This document shows, piece after piece, positions 1 to 13,100 of a stretch of 64,000 nucleotides of DNA. This stretch comes from Tetraselmis striata. Its lineage: Eukaryota; Chlorophyta; Chlorodendrophyceae; Chlorodendrales; Chlorodendraceae. The DNA lies in contig VCJN01001527.1 in the NCBI GenBank assembly GCA_006384855.1, forward strand, positions 124,001 through 188,000, read 5' to 3'. Both the position numbers and the translations under genes were made by a program. The notes beneath the pieces are model-generated. The model was not told the DNA's origin. It searched no databases and worked only from the letters and a program-made list of their open reading frames with translations. Within the stretch, counting starts at the first letter, position 1. Every line of letters begins with the position of its first letter.

Positions 1-1585
1 AAACTGCGGGTGACCCCCCCCCGCAACACACACACACACCCACACCCACACACCCACACACACACACAAACAGCAGCTCGCAGTTCCTGGTTAATCGTAG
101 TTCCGCTTGATGCGTTCCGCGTCAGCACCATTTCAAGAACAAGCCGGTTACCGTCGACGAGTTGCGACTTGCGAGATGTTGTCACCTCATCCGCGTAGCG
201 TGTCGGCAGAGCGTGGAACCCAGGAAGAAAGTAGTGAGAATCGTGCAGAAATCCAGGTTGTTGCGACTGGTAGCAATAACACTGGGCATCGCTGGTTTGG
301 GGGCAACATGGCTTGGGGTTCTCGCACCTTCCGGAAGCGATATTTGGTGCGCTGCTATTTCCTTGAGAAGTACATGGGGAGTGGTCAGTAACCACTGAGA
401 CGTCAAAGGAACCAATGCGTGTGTGTGTGTGTGTGTGTGTGTGTTGGGAGGGGGGGGGGGGGGGGGTCTGTGATCCATTCGGGTAAAAGTGGATTTGTTT
501 TAAATACTGAGGGCAGCCTTGCTACTGCTGCCGCGAATGCTGTGGATGGACGGTGGCGGCGGGTACGACGACTGCATTTCACACGTTCGCTGATCGGTCC
601 TCTACTGATTTACGGAAGATTCACGGACGGTCATTATTATTATACTCGTATATCTCTGAGTAATCCTTATGATACTGGTACCCACCGGCTGCAGGCGGTA
701 TAGTCAAGCCACCTTAAAAATAAAACATGCGCTGGTACCGTGTACCAATGGTACACTAGCTAGGTACATAAGGCGAATATCATAAAAATATCATAAAATA
801 CCACCTGGTACAATAGTACGGGTGCAGGTACCCGTAATAGTACGTCGTACCGCCCGCGGCGTACCCGTATACATAATACACACGTATTATATTATCCTGA
901 TTCACCATTCCTGCCTGCCCTGTCATTACATGGGGGGGGGGGGTGGGGGGGGCAAGCATTACAGGGGGGGGGGGGCTGGTTACATTCGCATAACGTGAAT
1001 GAGGAAGCAGACAGAAAGGCCCGAGAAGAGCACGCAGAGAGAGCAGCCAGGGTAGGTCGACCCCGGCTTAACTCCCCCTTCAATACCCCACTGCACTTAA
1101 CCCGTCAGGACAACACCCCTGCATGAAAGAAAAGGAGGCGGCATGCGCGTAAAAACACCGCACAGATAGGTGACCACCGTGCCGATGCGCAAAGGAGACC
1201 ACCGCCAACTCGACCCTGCCATGCCACTCAGATTTCAAATGAGGACAAAACTCTAGCGAATGGGTGTCATCGGTTGCCAGCACGGCCGGCCACTTTGAGA
1301 CTTACTTCAAGGGAACTTACCCGCGTTATATAGGGATATTATTACTATTACACTATATAAGGCTGCCAACGCACATATGAGGGCCCATAATGTAAGCCTC
1401 AAATTGGGCCTGCATGCATGCAGCCTGGAGGATCGTTTGCAGCAGCCCCGCTGTGGGCCGAACTACATTTGGCCTCCAACAGACAGGGCATGTTGTCATT
1501 CGCACTGTCTGCAGTCCCACGCCGGCGCCCATGTGCGTGCAATAATGGCAATTGCATTCAGCTAGCGACATAGGCATGGCTGAGC
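1..1585. other. Non-coding stretch with simple repeats
   Basis: No gene is recognisable here. The stretch holds a (CA)n tract near 28-70, a (GT)n tract near 419-444 followed directly by 17 G (450-466), several interrupted G runs (about 932-975), and AT-rich sequence with repeated GGTAC motifs around 730-860. The open frames over the G runs only encode poly-Pro or poly-Gly and are not credible genes. The last part presumably contains the promoter and 5' UTR of the RING gene that starts at 1586. Confidence 0.6.
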
Positions 1586-3247
1586 ATGCCGGAGCTGAGC
1601 ACAGGGGCTGCCTGGCAGGAGTACCTGGGCGCCTGCACCGCGGCCCTGGGGGACGAGGCGGAGCAGGAAGGGCCCGCGAGGCGGCCCGCCGGCCGGGGCG
1701 GGTTTCTGTTTGAGGGGCAGCTGTCGTCCGGGGAGGAGCGGGCTGCGGCGCGCCCGGCGGACATGCTGGAGGCGATGCTGGCGCGGGCGATGGTGGGCGG
1801 GGAGGCGGGGCTGCTGGACGCGGGGGCGCTGCAGGCGGGCGCTGAGGGCGAGGAGCAAGGTGCGGCGCCATCCAGCAGGATGTGGCGGTGTGGGAAGGAG
1901 GGGGTGGCGTGTGTGGGGGGGGGGGGGGGGGGGGCAACTGCCTGTTGCGCTGCCATCATGGCCGCCACAGTCGTGGGCGCCGACATGGCAATAAGAACGC
2001 TGCAAATACAGTCCGGTCCCACCTGTGGGAGATCAAATGTGGACAAAGCAACTGCAGAACCATGGCGGATGTTCTTATAGGCTGTTAGCAAGCCCGGGTT
2101 GAGGGTTAGAGTAAGTGGGGTTCTTAGCGGTGAGTAGGAACTACCGCGAAAGCTCCTGTCTGTTGCAACACAAGCTCGGGCTTACACTGCGGGCTCTGAT
2201 AGGTGTGACGGCGCCCGCAGGCTGGGGGAATTGCCAGCGCTAGACGACAGTGGGCGGCAATGGTGTTGACGAGGAATGGGCAGCATTAGCAGCTGCGCGG
2301 GATGAGCCGCCATGGTGCCAAGTCCAGTCATCGTGTGCCAGGCAAGCTGCTAGGATGCGGCAGTGCTAATGCGTGTGCGCTGCTGCTGCTGCTCCAGGGC
2401 TGCAGGACCTGATTCAGCAGGTGCTGGAGGTGTCCGCGGAGGAAGCGGCGCAGCAGCCCTCCGGTGCACCCCCGGCCCACCTCAAGTTTGCAAAGCATGC
2501 GTGTTTGTAGGTATTTGTACGTATGTATGTACATTGGTGGTTATTTGTATAGAATGGACAATATCCGCACTCTCAACACGGCGCAGCCGTGCCGTATAGG
2601 GTTTACTTCAAAACGAGTCTCTTGTAAGAGTCAATGGACTTTGCCATGAGTCTCTTGCACTGACTCCGTCTCCCTCTGGGTCGAATGTGCATGTATGTAT
2701 GTATGTATGGATAGATAGATGGATGGATGTGCATTTTCACATCTGTATATGCATATATAGTTTCATTTTGCAATGCAGCCGGTTACCATAGATTGGCTGG
2801 GGGCCGGGGGGGGATACTCGTGAGTGATAAGAGTATCTAGGACAACCCGGCCAAAGTCGACTTCCGGCCATTTCTGACCCCCTGCTCCCATGCGGCATCA
2901 TCCCAGGCCCGCCGCCCGCATCCCAGAAGGCGGTGGCATCGTTGCCGGTGGAGGAGGTGACGGCGGAGCAGCTGGAGGAGCTGGGCGGCGCTGGCGTGGA
3001 GTGCCCGGTGTGCCGCGAGAGCATCTCAGTGGGCGACAAGCTGCAGCGGCTGCCCTGCAAGCACGCGTTCCACCCGCCCTGCCTGGCGCCCTGGCTCAAG
3101 GAGCACAACTCGTGCCCCATGTGCCGGCACGAGCTGCCCACGGATGACTGGCGCTACGAGACCCGCAAGGAGCGGGCGCGCGAGGAGGCGGAGGAGCGCC
3201 GCGGCAGGGACAATGCGCTCTCCCACTCCGAGTTTCTGTACATCTAG
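1586..3247 (+). CDS. RING-H2 E3 ubiquitin ligase, AIP2-like, three exons
   Basis: Exons 1586-1859, 2398-2463 and 2907-3247 join in frame (phases 1 and 1) to 226 aa, all with GT-AG introns. Exon 3 carries a complete C3H2C3 RING: C146, C149, C164, H166, H169, C172, C183 and C186, including CKHAFHPPC and the CPMC end. Upstream is the PPPASQ-KAV-LP segment, and downstream the LPTDDWRYE segment followed by a basic/acidic helix ending in EFLYI. That order matches the plant AIP2/BTL family of cytosolic RING ligases, which pass ubiquitin from an E2 to substrates; the protein is shorter than plant AIP2 (about 310 aa). The start is the first in-frame ATG. Intron 1 contains a run of 20 G (1915-1934). 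A TGTAA lies 93 bp after the stop. The substrate cannot be inferred. The exon 2 donor (2464, GTGCAC) was chosen because it alone keeps frame into the PPPASQ segment; exon 1 is less certain than the RING exon. Confidence 0.87.
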
Positions 3248-3339
3248 CAAGGCCCTGTGCAGCATCGGCCCCGACCACAGAAAGAAGGCCATATTGATGT
3301 GGAGCTTGCCGGCACGCAGGTTGGGCTGCCATTTCCCTG

Positions 3340-3344
3340 TGTAA
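3340..3344 (+). promoter_or_regulatory. TGTAA polyadenylation signal of the RING gene
   Basis: TGTAA, the usual chlorophyte nuclear polyadenylation signal, lies 93 bp downstream of the RING gene stop codon on the coding strand. Confidence 0.5.
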
Positions 3345-3419
3345 TCGTACATGCCGTGCAATTTAACCGAGACCACAAATCCTACAAATTGTGGTGAATA
3401 GTCTTGCTGCATCGACCTA

Positions 3420-5230
3420 GAAGCTGGCGCAGAGGAGCGTAGCCACAGTCCCGCTGCGCGGGGTCCCAGCTGAGCTGTCGCTGCATGGCGACGACGACGC
3501 GCACGGCCGCATTAGCGCCAGGTCTGGTTTCGGAGGGATAGGGGCTCGGAAATACTTGTACTGGGCGTGTTCAGCAAATGAGTGAAAGCGCGCCGTGGCG
3601 CGCCGACGACCGGAATGCTGGCGTCAAGGAGCCTGGCAATAGCGGCTGCGCGGGGCCCCGGCCGTGCAGCCGCTGTGCGTCGCGACGACGGCGCAATGGC
3701 ACTTGGTTTCGGAGCGAAAGCTGCTCGGAAACTCGGAAGGACTGGTCGACGTGCTCGCCGTCTGCGTAGTAGTCGCTGCGTGCCGTGCCACGCTGCCGCC
3801 CGAAACTGATATCGAGGAGGCAGCTCAGTCTGAGACCTGCTGCTTGGGGTCTCCGATCGAATAGCCGCCACTGTGCGCCGCGACGGCGACGACGCCCACA
3901 CTGCCGTGTCGGTGCCAAGTCTGGTTTCGGAGCGAAAGTTAGCTCAGTAACTCGGAAGGCCGCGACGTGTTCGTCAACCGGCGCGCCACGCGGTGCCGCC
4001 GACCCCACAGCTGGCGTCGAGGAGCCAGGCCATAACCCCGGTGCTCGGGCTCTCGCCTGAAGAGCTGATGTGCGTCGCAACGACGCACGCGCGCACGGCG
4101 GCGTAAGTGTCAAACATGGTTTCGGAGCGTTTCCGCGGCTCGGAAACTTAGAAGGCCGCGATGTGTTTCGCAAACGGGGTAACAGAGCGCTGCGCGCCGC
4201 GCCGCCGACCCGAAGGCTTGCGGCGAGGAGCCTAGCCACAGTCCTACCGCCCGGTGCGTGCCCCACCCGATCAACCTCAGTAGTACAACGCGACGATCGG
4301 CACACGGTGACGTCGGTGCCAAGCCTAGTCGCAGAACGGTAGAGAGTTTGAACCTCGTATATGCTGGCCGCAACCTATCTTTAAACGCGACACAGCGCGC
4401 CGTGCCGTGCTGTCGACCCAAATAAAGCCGGCGTCGGGGAAGCATGCTCCAACTCATCCTTGTCACACCGGTCGTGCAAAAGGCTGAGCAGCCGCTGTGC
4501 GTTGCGACGACATGATGCCCACGGCCAAATGTGGTTTCGGAGCGATAGCGGATTTGCGGGTAGGAAACTCAGAAGGCGGCGACATGTTCAGCAAACGCGG
4601 TACTGCCAGCGCAATAGCGCAACTTGTCGTGCCATCGACGACCCGAAAGCCGGCGTCGATTAGCCAAGCCACAACCCTAATGCTCAGGCTCCCGACCAAT
4701 TGGCCGTTGTGCGTCGCGACGACAACGACGCGCGCTCGGCCACGTCGTTGCCGAGCATGGTTTAGGAGCGGTAACGAGAAGTATGAAACTCGGAAGAGTG
4801 GAAGACCGCGAAATGTGCAGCAAACACGTCACAGCGCATCGCATCTTACCATGCTCAAACGCTAAAGCCGGGATCGAGGGGCCCAATCACAACTGCTTAG
4901 GGGCGCTTTGCGTAGTCGCGACGATGTGACGACGTACACACGGTGGGCGACGTCGGTGTCAAGCCCAGTTTTATTGGAGCGGTATAGCGGCTCGGAAACT
5001 CGAGATGCTGCGGCGGCATGTTCGTCCGCGACCGCGTATAGTACCAGCTCGCCGTGCTGACATGATCGCCGGCGCGTCGAGGGGGCCAACCACATCCAAC
5101 CCCGATGTGCACGGTGCCGGCCGAGCATCTGCCGTTCCTTGCGTCGCCACACACGCGGCGGTTTCGGTGCCAAGCATCGCATGGTTCTGGAGCAGTATCG
5201 ACCCGAAATATCGGATGGGCGTCGTTATGA
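3420..5230. repeat. Degenerate tandem array, ~212-bp unit, about nine units
   Basis: A landmark close to TGGTTTCGGAGCGAAAG recurs near 3526, 3703, 3921, 4119, (4317, eroded), 4532, 4757, 4970 and 5182. Spacing is 177-225 bp, mostly 198-218. A second landmark close to CGCTGTGCGTCGCGACGAC precedes it in most units, and CTCGGAAACTCGGAAGGCCGCGA follows it. Open frames through the array are interrupted and differ between units, so it does not look coding. It is best read as an old minisatellite or satellite block directly downstream of the RING gene. Confidence 0.8.
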
Positions 5231-8200
5231 CGCGCTATATATATACATATGTATATTTACGGGTTGCATGGATGTAAGGAGGAGGATCCCTCCGTGCTGG
5301 GCAAACTGACGGGCAGTGCCCCTCAAAACTTTCCAACCCAAAACTGGTGGATGGATGTCCGGGGCCGGAATTTAGTGATGTAGATGTTAAGTCCACGAGA
5401 AATCACTATGCCAGCTGCTAGGACTGGGGGAGGATTATGGACTTGGCCTTCATAGGGATACACGCTATACGATCTAAATAAGTGGACTACCTTATGCGGG
5501 CTCGTGCAGCTGGACCGCAAAAACATGTTGCATGATAAGCTTCAAAAACTAAGCAAGAAAAGATGTACTAGGAATTTGAGAATTGCAACTTCCTTTATCA
5601 GTGATGTTGATGATGGATGGTAGTAGACTCACACCCGTTCCGCAATATATTGTATGATGATATTAGTGTTATACTACGGTCGTCGTCGATTTATACGGCA
5701 TCGCGAGTTTGGAACTGCTGATATGTTGACAAGCACACACTATTGAGTATTGTTACCCTACACGTTATGCCAATAAGGCACTATATGTGCGCTTTGTTAT
5801 CTAAATATTATATCGTTGGGGCGCCCGCCACCAGGCAGCAGCCCACTAGGAGCGGAGGATCATGAGTGCGGCAAGCATGGCGGGACCACCCCCGCCACCT
5901 CCGCGTTGTGGGAGCTGGTAACCCCTAAGACCCGTGCCCAGCTGGGTGCGGTAGGGGGTTGAGCGGAGTCTGTGGCCGGCTGTCGCTGAGCCTCGGACCT
6001 CGCGCCGACCGGGGAGCCCAGCGTGGGCTTTTCAAATAATACTCGGTAGTCCCGGACGGGCGGCCCACTAGAAAGCCGCCCTCGGACGGTGACCTCGGCA
6101 AGGAGCGTGGGTAGGTGGCTGCCGCGCATCTGGCGATCCAGCATTGGTGTCTTGCACAAGATCGGAGAGCATACGGCCAGCGGTGCAGGGGGGTTGTTTC
6201 CTCCGCCTTCGCCTCCGACCCTCCAGGCGTCCGATGACACCGCTGGCAGCAGCTCCAGGCGGGGGCCGATCTCGGCAGCGAGACGCCCAGGCGGCCTAGC
6301 TGCTTGGCCGCCGGCGGTTGAGCGCGGCGCTGAAGCGAGCTGCGAGATCCGGGGGCATAGAAACGATGGGAACACGCATATACGGGCGGACACGTGGTCG
6401 CGTGTTAGTACGGACGTGCGTCGTACACATCCGTTGCGGGTGGGGCATACAGGCTGGCGCCATATGTACGCGTGTCATCACCCCCGTATTAAACACTAAG
6501 CGTGTATTCGTCCATTCATGATGATTAGTACCACTGTACTCCAAGATAGCCACGTGGCCTACAGAGGCCCCGCCCCGCGCGCTTTAATTAGCGGACCCTA
6601 CAATGCGGGGTGGTAAGGGGCGTGCCCTTCCCCAATGTTGGGTAAAAACAGCTTGTCAAGCCGAATAAAACTTGATAAAGCAGTAGTAGTAACAAAATTC
6701 AAATTTCTTAGCCCGGGTAGCGCCTGCTCGCTGATGTAGGTAGTGTTATATTTATTCTGATAGATGTGTAGTTATTGAGATGATATTGCATGTATGTGCA
6801 CTACTACTCATTTCTATACTACAGTTCCATATACGTGTTGCTATGATGTATCTTATTATTGCCGGCAGCGGGATCAATGCCACCCGCCGTGCATACAACG
6901 CTGAATGCATGCGCTATCACATATACATGTGGGTACACATCGAGTTGGCGTCTTTGCTTAGCGATATGGCAATCACTTCGAATAAGGGTACCAGTGTATA
7001 ACAATGAACTTATTCTATACTGATGGCAGCGCGGCAGCAAGCTGTTGTAGCATAATGCTGCTTCACAACAAGTTCATGATAAGCTAGAACCATGTTTAAG
7101 TAGACGAAGTAAAGCAAATATAGTCATACTCCTGCGTCGGCTGACTTGTCTTTTCGCGTTTCATCATTGAGGCCGGGTCACGCCACTGACCATGCGGGCG
7201 CGACTACCACAAATAATCCCATCACGCTTTGCCACCTATCGAGTCATTATGTTTTAATCATTACACTTATGACATGTCAATATGTGCTGATCCGGTTGGC
7301 AGCTGTAGAACCGAACAGACAACATTTAAAAGAGCGAAGTTTAAGCCTTCCTATGCCGGTGCAATGGCGCAAACAACAAAGGGTGAGCACCAAGCGGCTA
7401 CTTGGTGCATTTCGACGCCATTGGGCAACAACGGAGACGAGCGCCATTTGATCTGACAGGAGTGCGGCATGGGTTACAATCCCGCGTATATCCCGTGGTA
7501 ATGCCAAGAACAGGACGGCCCAATGTGGCCATGTGGGTGCCTGATTGAACGACAGAAACGGCCGCAGCCGGTGGCTGCTTGGCCTGCACACGCATGTGCC
7601 ATGCGGCTGAACGCTGACTGCAAACCCTTGTGAGTCTAACCGGAACCCTAATAATTGCCGGTGGCGTGCATAGGGCATGGATGCGACGCTGGTCAAGCAA
7701 GATGTCAGTGCAGCGCATGCGGCAACATTGCAAGCAACCCGTTCGCATGACTGATACCTGCTGCAGCAGACGACGCGGTGGAGGAGTGGCGTGTGGGGCG
7801 GGGACGCGGGGGGGGGGGGGGGGGGGGGGGGACACAACAACACCCGTTAGATGAGGAAAGAACAGCTGATGCAGATGGGCATGCTTTTTCAGGGCGAGGA
7901 CGCCGGGATGGGTATAACGGGTGCCGGCGCGGATCTATCAACAACACTGCGGATGTGAACCCGCCCGGCCTGCCAGATGTGGCCGCAGCCAGGTGCAGCT
8001 AAGCGAAATCATGGCCAATGTCCTCATAGTAGGTTGCATGCAGCCCCAGATTAAGACTTCTGGTTAAGGGTTCTCATAGGTGAACGAGCTGGTGGGACGG
8101 ATGCTGTTGATGTTTTCCTCCCATGCAAACGCTCTAATACAAGGGCGAGAGGGGGGGGGAAGGGGGGGGGAGTCACCTGCTACTGCGCGATGCCGCTCTT

Positions 8201-9054
8201 GAGAAAGGAGGTGTGAGGTAGCTGACCTGTGTCGGCGATATCACAATGGCATTCCGTTTTATCTGCCAATGACGACATATCGCGGGTGATGGGCGCGCAG
8301 CGCATGCGGCGCAGGCGGCAGAGTGACGAGGGGGGAGGAGGCACTGCATTGCAAAAGAGGCGTTGCGGCGACTGAAGGCAACCTGGCGTGGAGGCCGGCA
8401 TCTGCCCGGGCCCATGCTCCGGCACGCAGGCGGGAATAAGGGGGAAGGCGGCCGCTCCCGTGCCACATCAGTGTGCGTGCCCCCGTCCAGCCGGCGAGAG
8501 CGGGCCCATGCCGGACAAAAGCCACCGTGAGTCAACGGATCCACGCCCGCACGGCCGCCCAAGGCAGGGTGCTACTAGGTGCTTGCTAAGGCGCTACAAA
8601 TATTGATGCATTACCGCATCCGGAGCATGGATCTTGGCGGCGAGGCATCGGCATGTTGTCGCCGTCTTCTTGTCGTCTTGTTGCCGCGGCCACCAAGGGC
8701 GGGAGATGTCTCCACCAAGTGGCCTGGTCACCAAGCTACATCGCACCAGAATGGCCGACGGGGATGCCGAATCCAAGGAAAGGTGGCCGGAGTAGTCAGT
8801 CCGGGGGGCACGGCACAGGTGGCCTCGCCGTGGCGCTGGTTTCGGAGCGCATGGGGTAGAAGGTGGTGCTACCCGTGCTGCGTCGGTGCCGCTGGTGAGC
8901 TCCGGTGGAGCCCTTCAGGGCGCGGCGATCTTCGGGGGTCGATAGCAGGGTGCCGCTTCCCTAGCGAGGGTTCAGCCACAGGTCACTACGCTAGGTTGGG
9001 CGGGTGTCATGAGGGGAGGGGGGGGGGGGGGGGAGGGCGCGAGGCACGAGGGCC
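5231..9054. other. Gene-poor intergenic stretch
   Basis: No coding region is supported. Sequence is AT-rich around 5300-5850 and 6600-7150. A run of 24 G lies at 7808-7831, and shorter G runs at 8151-8170 and 9018-9033. The block 7690-8060 loosely resembles the G-run neighbourhood of RING intron 1 (about 1870-2100), suggesting a shared old repeat. The minus-strand 3' UTR of the PRP4 kinase gene must lie at the right end, but no clear TGTAA was found there. Confidence 0.5.
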
Positions 9055-10128
9055 TCATTTCTGCTGGCGCGCCGCGGCGGCCGCGGTGGAGTTGATGAAG
9101 GGGTGCTGCAGTGCCTGCTTGGGGGTGATGCGCTTCTCGGGGTCCAGCGCGAAGCACTTGTCCAGCAGGTCCGCAAACGCCAGCAGCCGCTTGCGCGTGT
9201 CGGGCGTGCTGCCCAGCAGGCACACGTCCGCAAACGTCTTGCTCTGGATCTTGGCAGTCTTCATGAGGCGCCGCACCTGCCGGGCCACAGGCGCACTCCG
9301 CAGTCAGTCGGGCGGCACCATGGGGCATCCCATTGTATACAGCGCCGGGCAGGGTCACCGCCCACTTCGTACGGAATCAAAGTGCCCATCCAAACACAGG
9401 TGCTCGTCACGTGCATTGGGGTTTTGCAGCGTGCGGATGAGGAAGCGACGAGATCATGGATGCGAATCCCTTCAAACCCACCAAACCCTGGCAAACCCCT
9501 TTACCGGCATTATCACTGTCAGCCGCGGATGACACCAATACTGCGTTTCATCAGGCAGTGTTGTCGTGCATTATCACTGTGCTTCATTTGCCACCCGTGC
9601 CGCATGCAACATCATAGATTCCGATGCGAGGCCAACTTGCCCATTTGCAAGGAAGGGGGTGGCGCAACAGCCGGGGAGGGGGGCGGGGCGCCCACCGGCT
9701 GCTTGGTAACGGGGTCCTCTTCCAGCAGGCAAAAATCATCCAGCGTCTCGCCCTCAAAGTGGTTGGACGTAAAGGAACCCTACGGCCGCGGGGGGGGAAG
9801 GTCAGGCCTCGGCAATGCGGCACAATCATGCACCCTCAGACACTCCCTAGCTCACGCGCGCGCGCACAGGCCTGCATGCATGCATGCATGCGCACAAAGC
9901 GGACCTTGCGCAGCATCTTTTTGGGGAAGGGCCCCTTGATGGCCATCATGTGCTTGAGCATCTCGTTGTTGGTGCGCCCGGGGAACAGGATCTTGCCGGT
10001 GAAGAGCTCGTACAGCACGCAGCCAACGCTCCACATGTCCATCGCGCAGTCTGTCGGCACGGAAAGTAGAGCTGTCGGTTAAGCCTTTGCGGACGACCTA
10101 TATCTGCTATATCCATATACATGTATAT

Positions 10129-10162
<34 letters not shown>

Positions 10163-13100
10163 CGCATCTCACCGTATTTCAGGCCGAGGATGACCTCCGG
10201 GGCGCGGTAGAAGCGGGACACGAGGTAGGGCGTGACGTCGTTGTCACCCGCGTACATGGCGGAGCCAAAGTCGCAGAACTTGACGATGGTGTGGCGGTCG
10301 TTGACGAGGATGTTGTCGGGCTTGATGTCGGCGTGCAGGATCTTGCAGCGGTGCATGTGGTGCAGGCCGATCATGAGCTGCTCCGCGTACTTCTGCACCG
10401 CTCCGATGTTGAGCCCCACGTCGCGGCCATACTTCTTGACCAGCTCGCGCAGGTTCATGGCCATTGACTCGAAGACCAGGCACAGGTGGCTGCGGTACTC
10501 GAAGGACGACAGCATCTGCACGCAGTGGCGCTTGCCGTCCTTGTCCTCGCGCGACAGCAGGTTCAGGATCTCCTTCTCCAGCTGCCCCGCCTTGTACATC
10601 ACCTCGTTGTTCCGGATGACCTGCGGGCACAGCGGGGCGCTCAGGGCCAGGCAGCTGGTGCCTGCAGCGTACCCTGCCCAGCCACACTGCAACAGGCACC
10701 TCGGGTAAGCAAATCTGAAAAACTGCGATCCTTCGGCCGCATCGAGTCGGCGCTGCCCTCTGATACGTTTCCAGGCAAAAGCATGGTTTCCTCCGTCGCG
10801 AGGGGGTCGAAGGCAATGTCATATGGCAAGCCCGCAGCGTGGACGCGGTACACTCCCGCCCGCTGGGCGGCATGTTGACCAATTCTAATGGCATGTGGAC
10901 CGGTTCCGGGGTACGCGCGGGCGCGCTCACCTTGATGCAGACCTCGACCGGGGGTCCGTCCTGCTGGGTGATGTCCACGGCGCGGAGCACGCTGCTGAAG
11001 ACGCCGCGCCCCTGGGCCTTGCTCACCTTGTACTTCTCCAGCAGCACCTCACCGGTCTGCGGCGTGATTGGGGGCGAGGTGAAAACGGAGAGAGGGGGGG
11101 TCAGGGACCTGTGCTCGTGCGAGGCGGGGAAAGACCGTACTTGTAGACCATCCAAGAGAGTGGCCATTTCCCGGATTACAATGCACATCTCATTATTTAG
11201 TGTAAACTATACGGATAATACTGGTAGCGGTGCTCATGTAATGTGACACGTGAATACAAGTCACGCCAACATGAAACGGATACGAGTTCCGTGACACGTC
11301 GGCGGGTAGTGGTCGCATTGAAACAGCGGCAGTTTCACTACATAATCCTCACTCGTACCGAACTCGTCAACAGGGATGTGGCCTGCATCATTACAGTACA
11401 ATACATGATACTGACAGACACACTGTTATCTGCCTCAGCCAAACTGTATCTGCCAAACTGCCTGTATCATTAGCCTCTGCAGAAGCGCTTAAGCACAGCA
11501 CGCCACACTGAGGCCATGCATGCCATCCCTTTCATGCTGCACCGCTGCACTTGAGCAGGTGCGAGAGACTACCGTATCTTCGCAGTCCAACAACACTCAA
11601 CTGAGCTGGCATGAGTGCAAAATGGTACGGAAAGTGGCAGCTGGTAACACGTGGTGCAGCCAGCAGCATAGGCACGATACTGAGCGCGGCTGTGCTCGGT
11701 CATCGGCAGGAACAGAGCCTATTTCATCCGTGAAATGTTATATATGACGATGTTTGGGACCCCCCACACAACCGGTCATCTGCATCCGATATGGTTTCAC
11801 ACATATGTATCTACAAATACAACATATACGGTGCCTCCCTCAATTTGGTACACTGTGTTCCACGTCCCTGCTTGCCACCGCCCTTCCAAATAAGTGTACA
11901 CAAAAAACCCCGACGTTTCGAGGGAAAACAAGGACGCCTGACGATACACCGGACTCAAATCTGGTTCGCGGGGCATCGAATGGCGCAAACGTCAACACCA
12001 AGTTCAGTCCATTCGGACTTTTTGACAGCCAAGCCTGTATCCAAATCATGTCCAAATGGCCAAAACTCGGTGCCGCCTTGACTACAGTTCAATTGGGATG
12101 TTCCATGCCTGAGCTGTATAGTCTGAATTGCCCTTGTATTATTGTCCGAAGGCGTGCGTTGGTAGGTAGGACGGAGGGTCTTAGACAGCTCGGGGACTGT
12201 CTTTGGTGTCCTCACTTCGTACGGCGACTCGTCAGGCCATTCCCGGTCAGTGCTATTGAGGACAGGACGGCGGGGGTTTGGGAAGAGGGGGGGGGGGGGG
12301 GGGGCACAGCTTGCAGGCTGCGGCAGGGGGGGGGGGGGGGGGGGGACCTTGAACTGGTAATACCCGTCCGCGTCGTCCCAGTTGTCCAGGAGCCCCTTGG
12401 CCGCATACACCTCCGCCTTGGTGGGGCCATCCGTGCCTGTAGTGGGCGTCTTAGCAAACATGTCGTCCGCCTCGTCATCCTCTGCAAACATGTCCGGCAC
12501 CGCCTCCTGCGACCGCGGCAGCTATCTGTCAGTGTCAACGCAGTGAAGAGCGCTAACCGTCAACATCCACCGCCACATGATCGAAACGCTCCCAATGGAC
12601 GCCTGACTATGTTGTATGTTGTCACAACTAGTTTTGCACTTTGGCACCATCACTCGCGTGCCCAAACTTTGCGGCGCATCACACGCAATGAGCAGTTGGC
12701 AAGCATCCTAGATAGACATATATATACATATATAATGTATATGTATGTATGTATGTATGTACATATATACATATATATACATATATACACACATATATAT
12801 GTACACATGTGGATGCCCTATAAGACCCCATAAGACGCACCTAGAAGACCCTACTTTTATGAGCCTCACACATTGGGCTAGCATGCAACCCACAAAAACA
12901 CTCGCTACATTCCCGCTACAGTTTCGCCTACATTTCACCTCTGGCAGGCAGGGCAATTTCTCATTTGCTGTGTACTTACTACCGCGTCGGCACCCATACA
13001 TACACGCATTCATAGGCCTGTACGTGCAAAAGATAGTGCGCGGGTATGGGTGTGGAGCAGAGGGGTTTAGAGGGAGAGATAGAGCACGGGAGGATTTCCT

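Noticed and set aside
1353-2091. Long minus-strand Pro-rich frames opposite RING exon 1
   Set aside because: Poly-Pro translation of the G tract and antisense of exon 1; no motif.
8579-9532. 317-codon plus-strand open frame
   Set aside because: Overlaps the last PRP4 exon in antisense, translates the G run as poly-Gly and lacks any domain.
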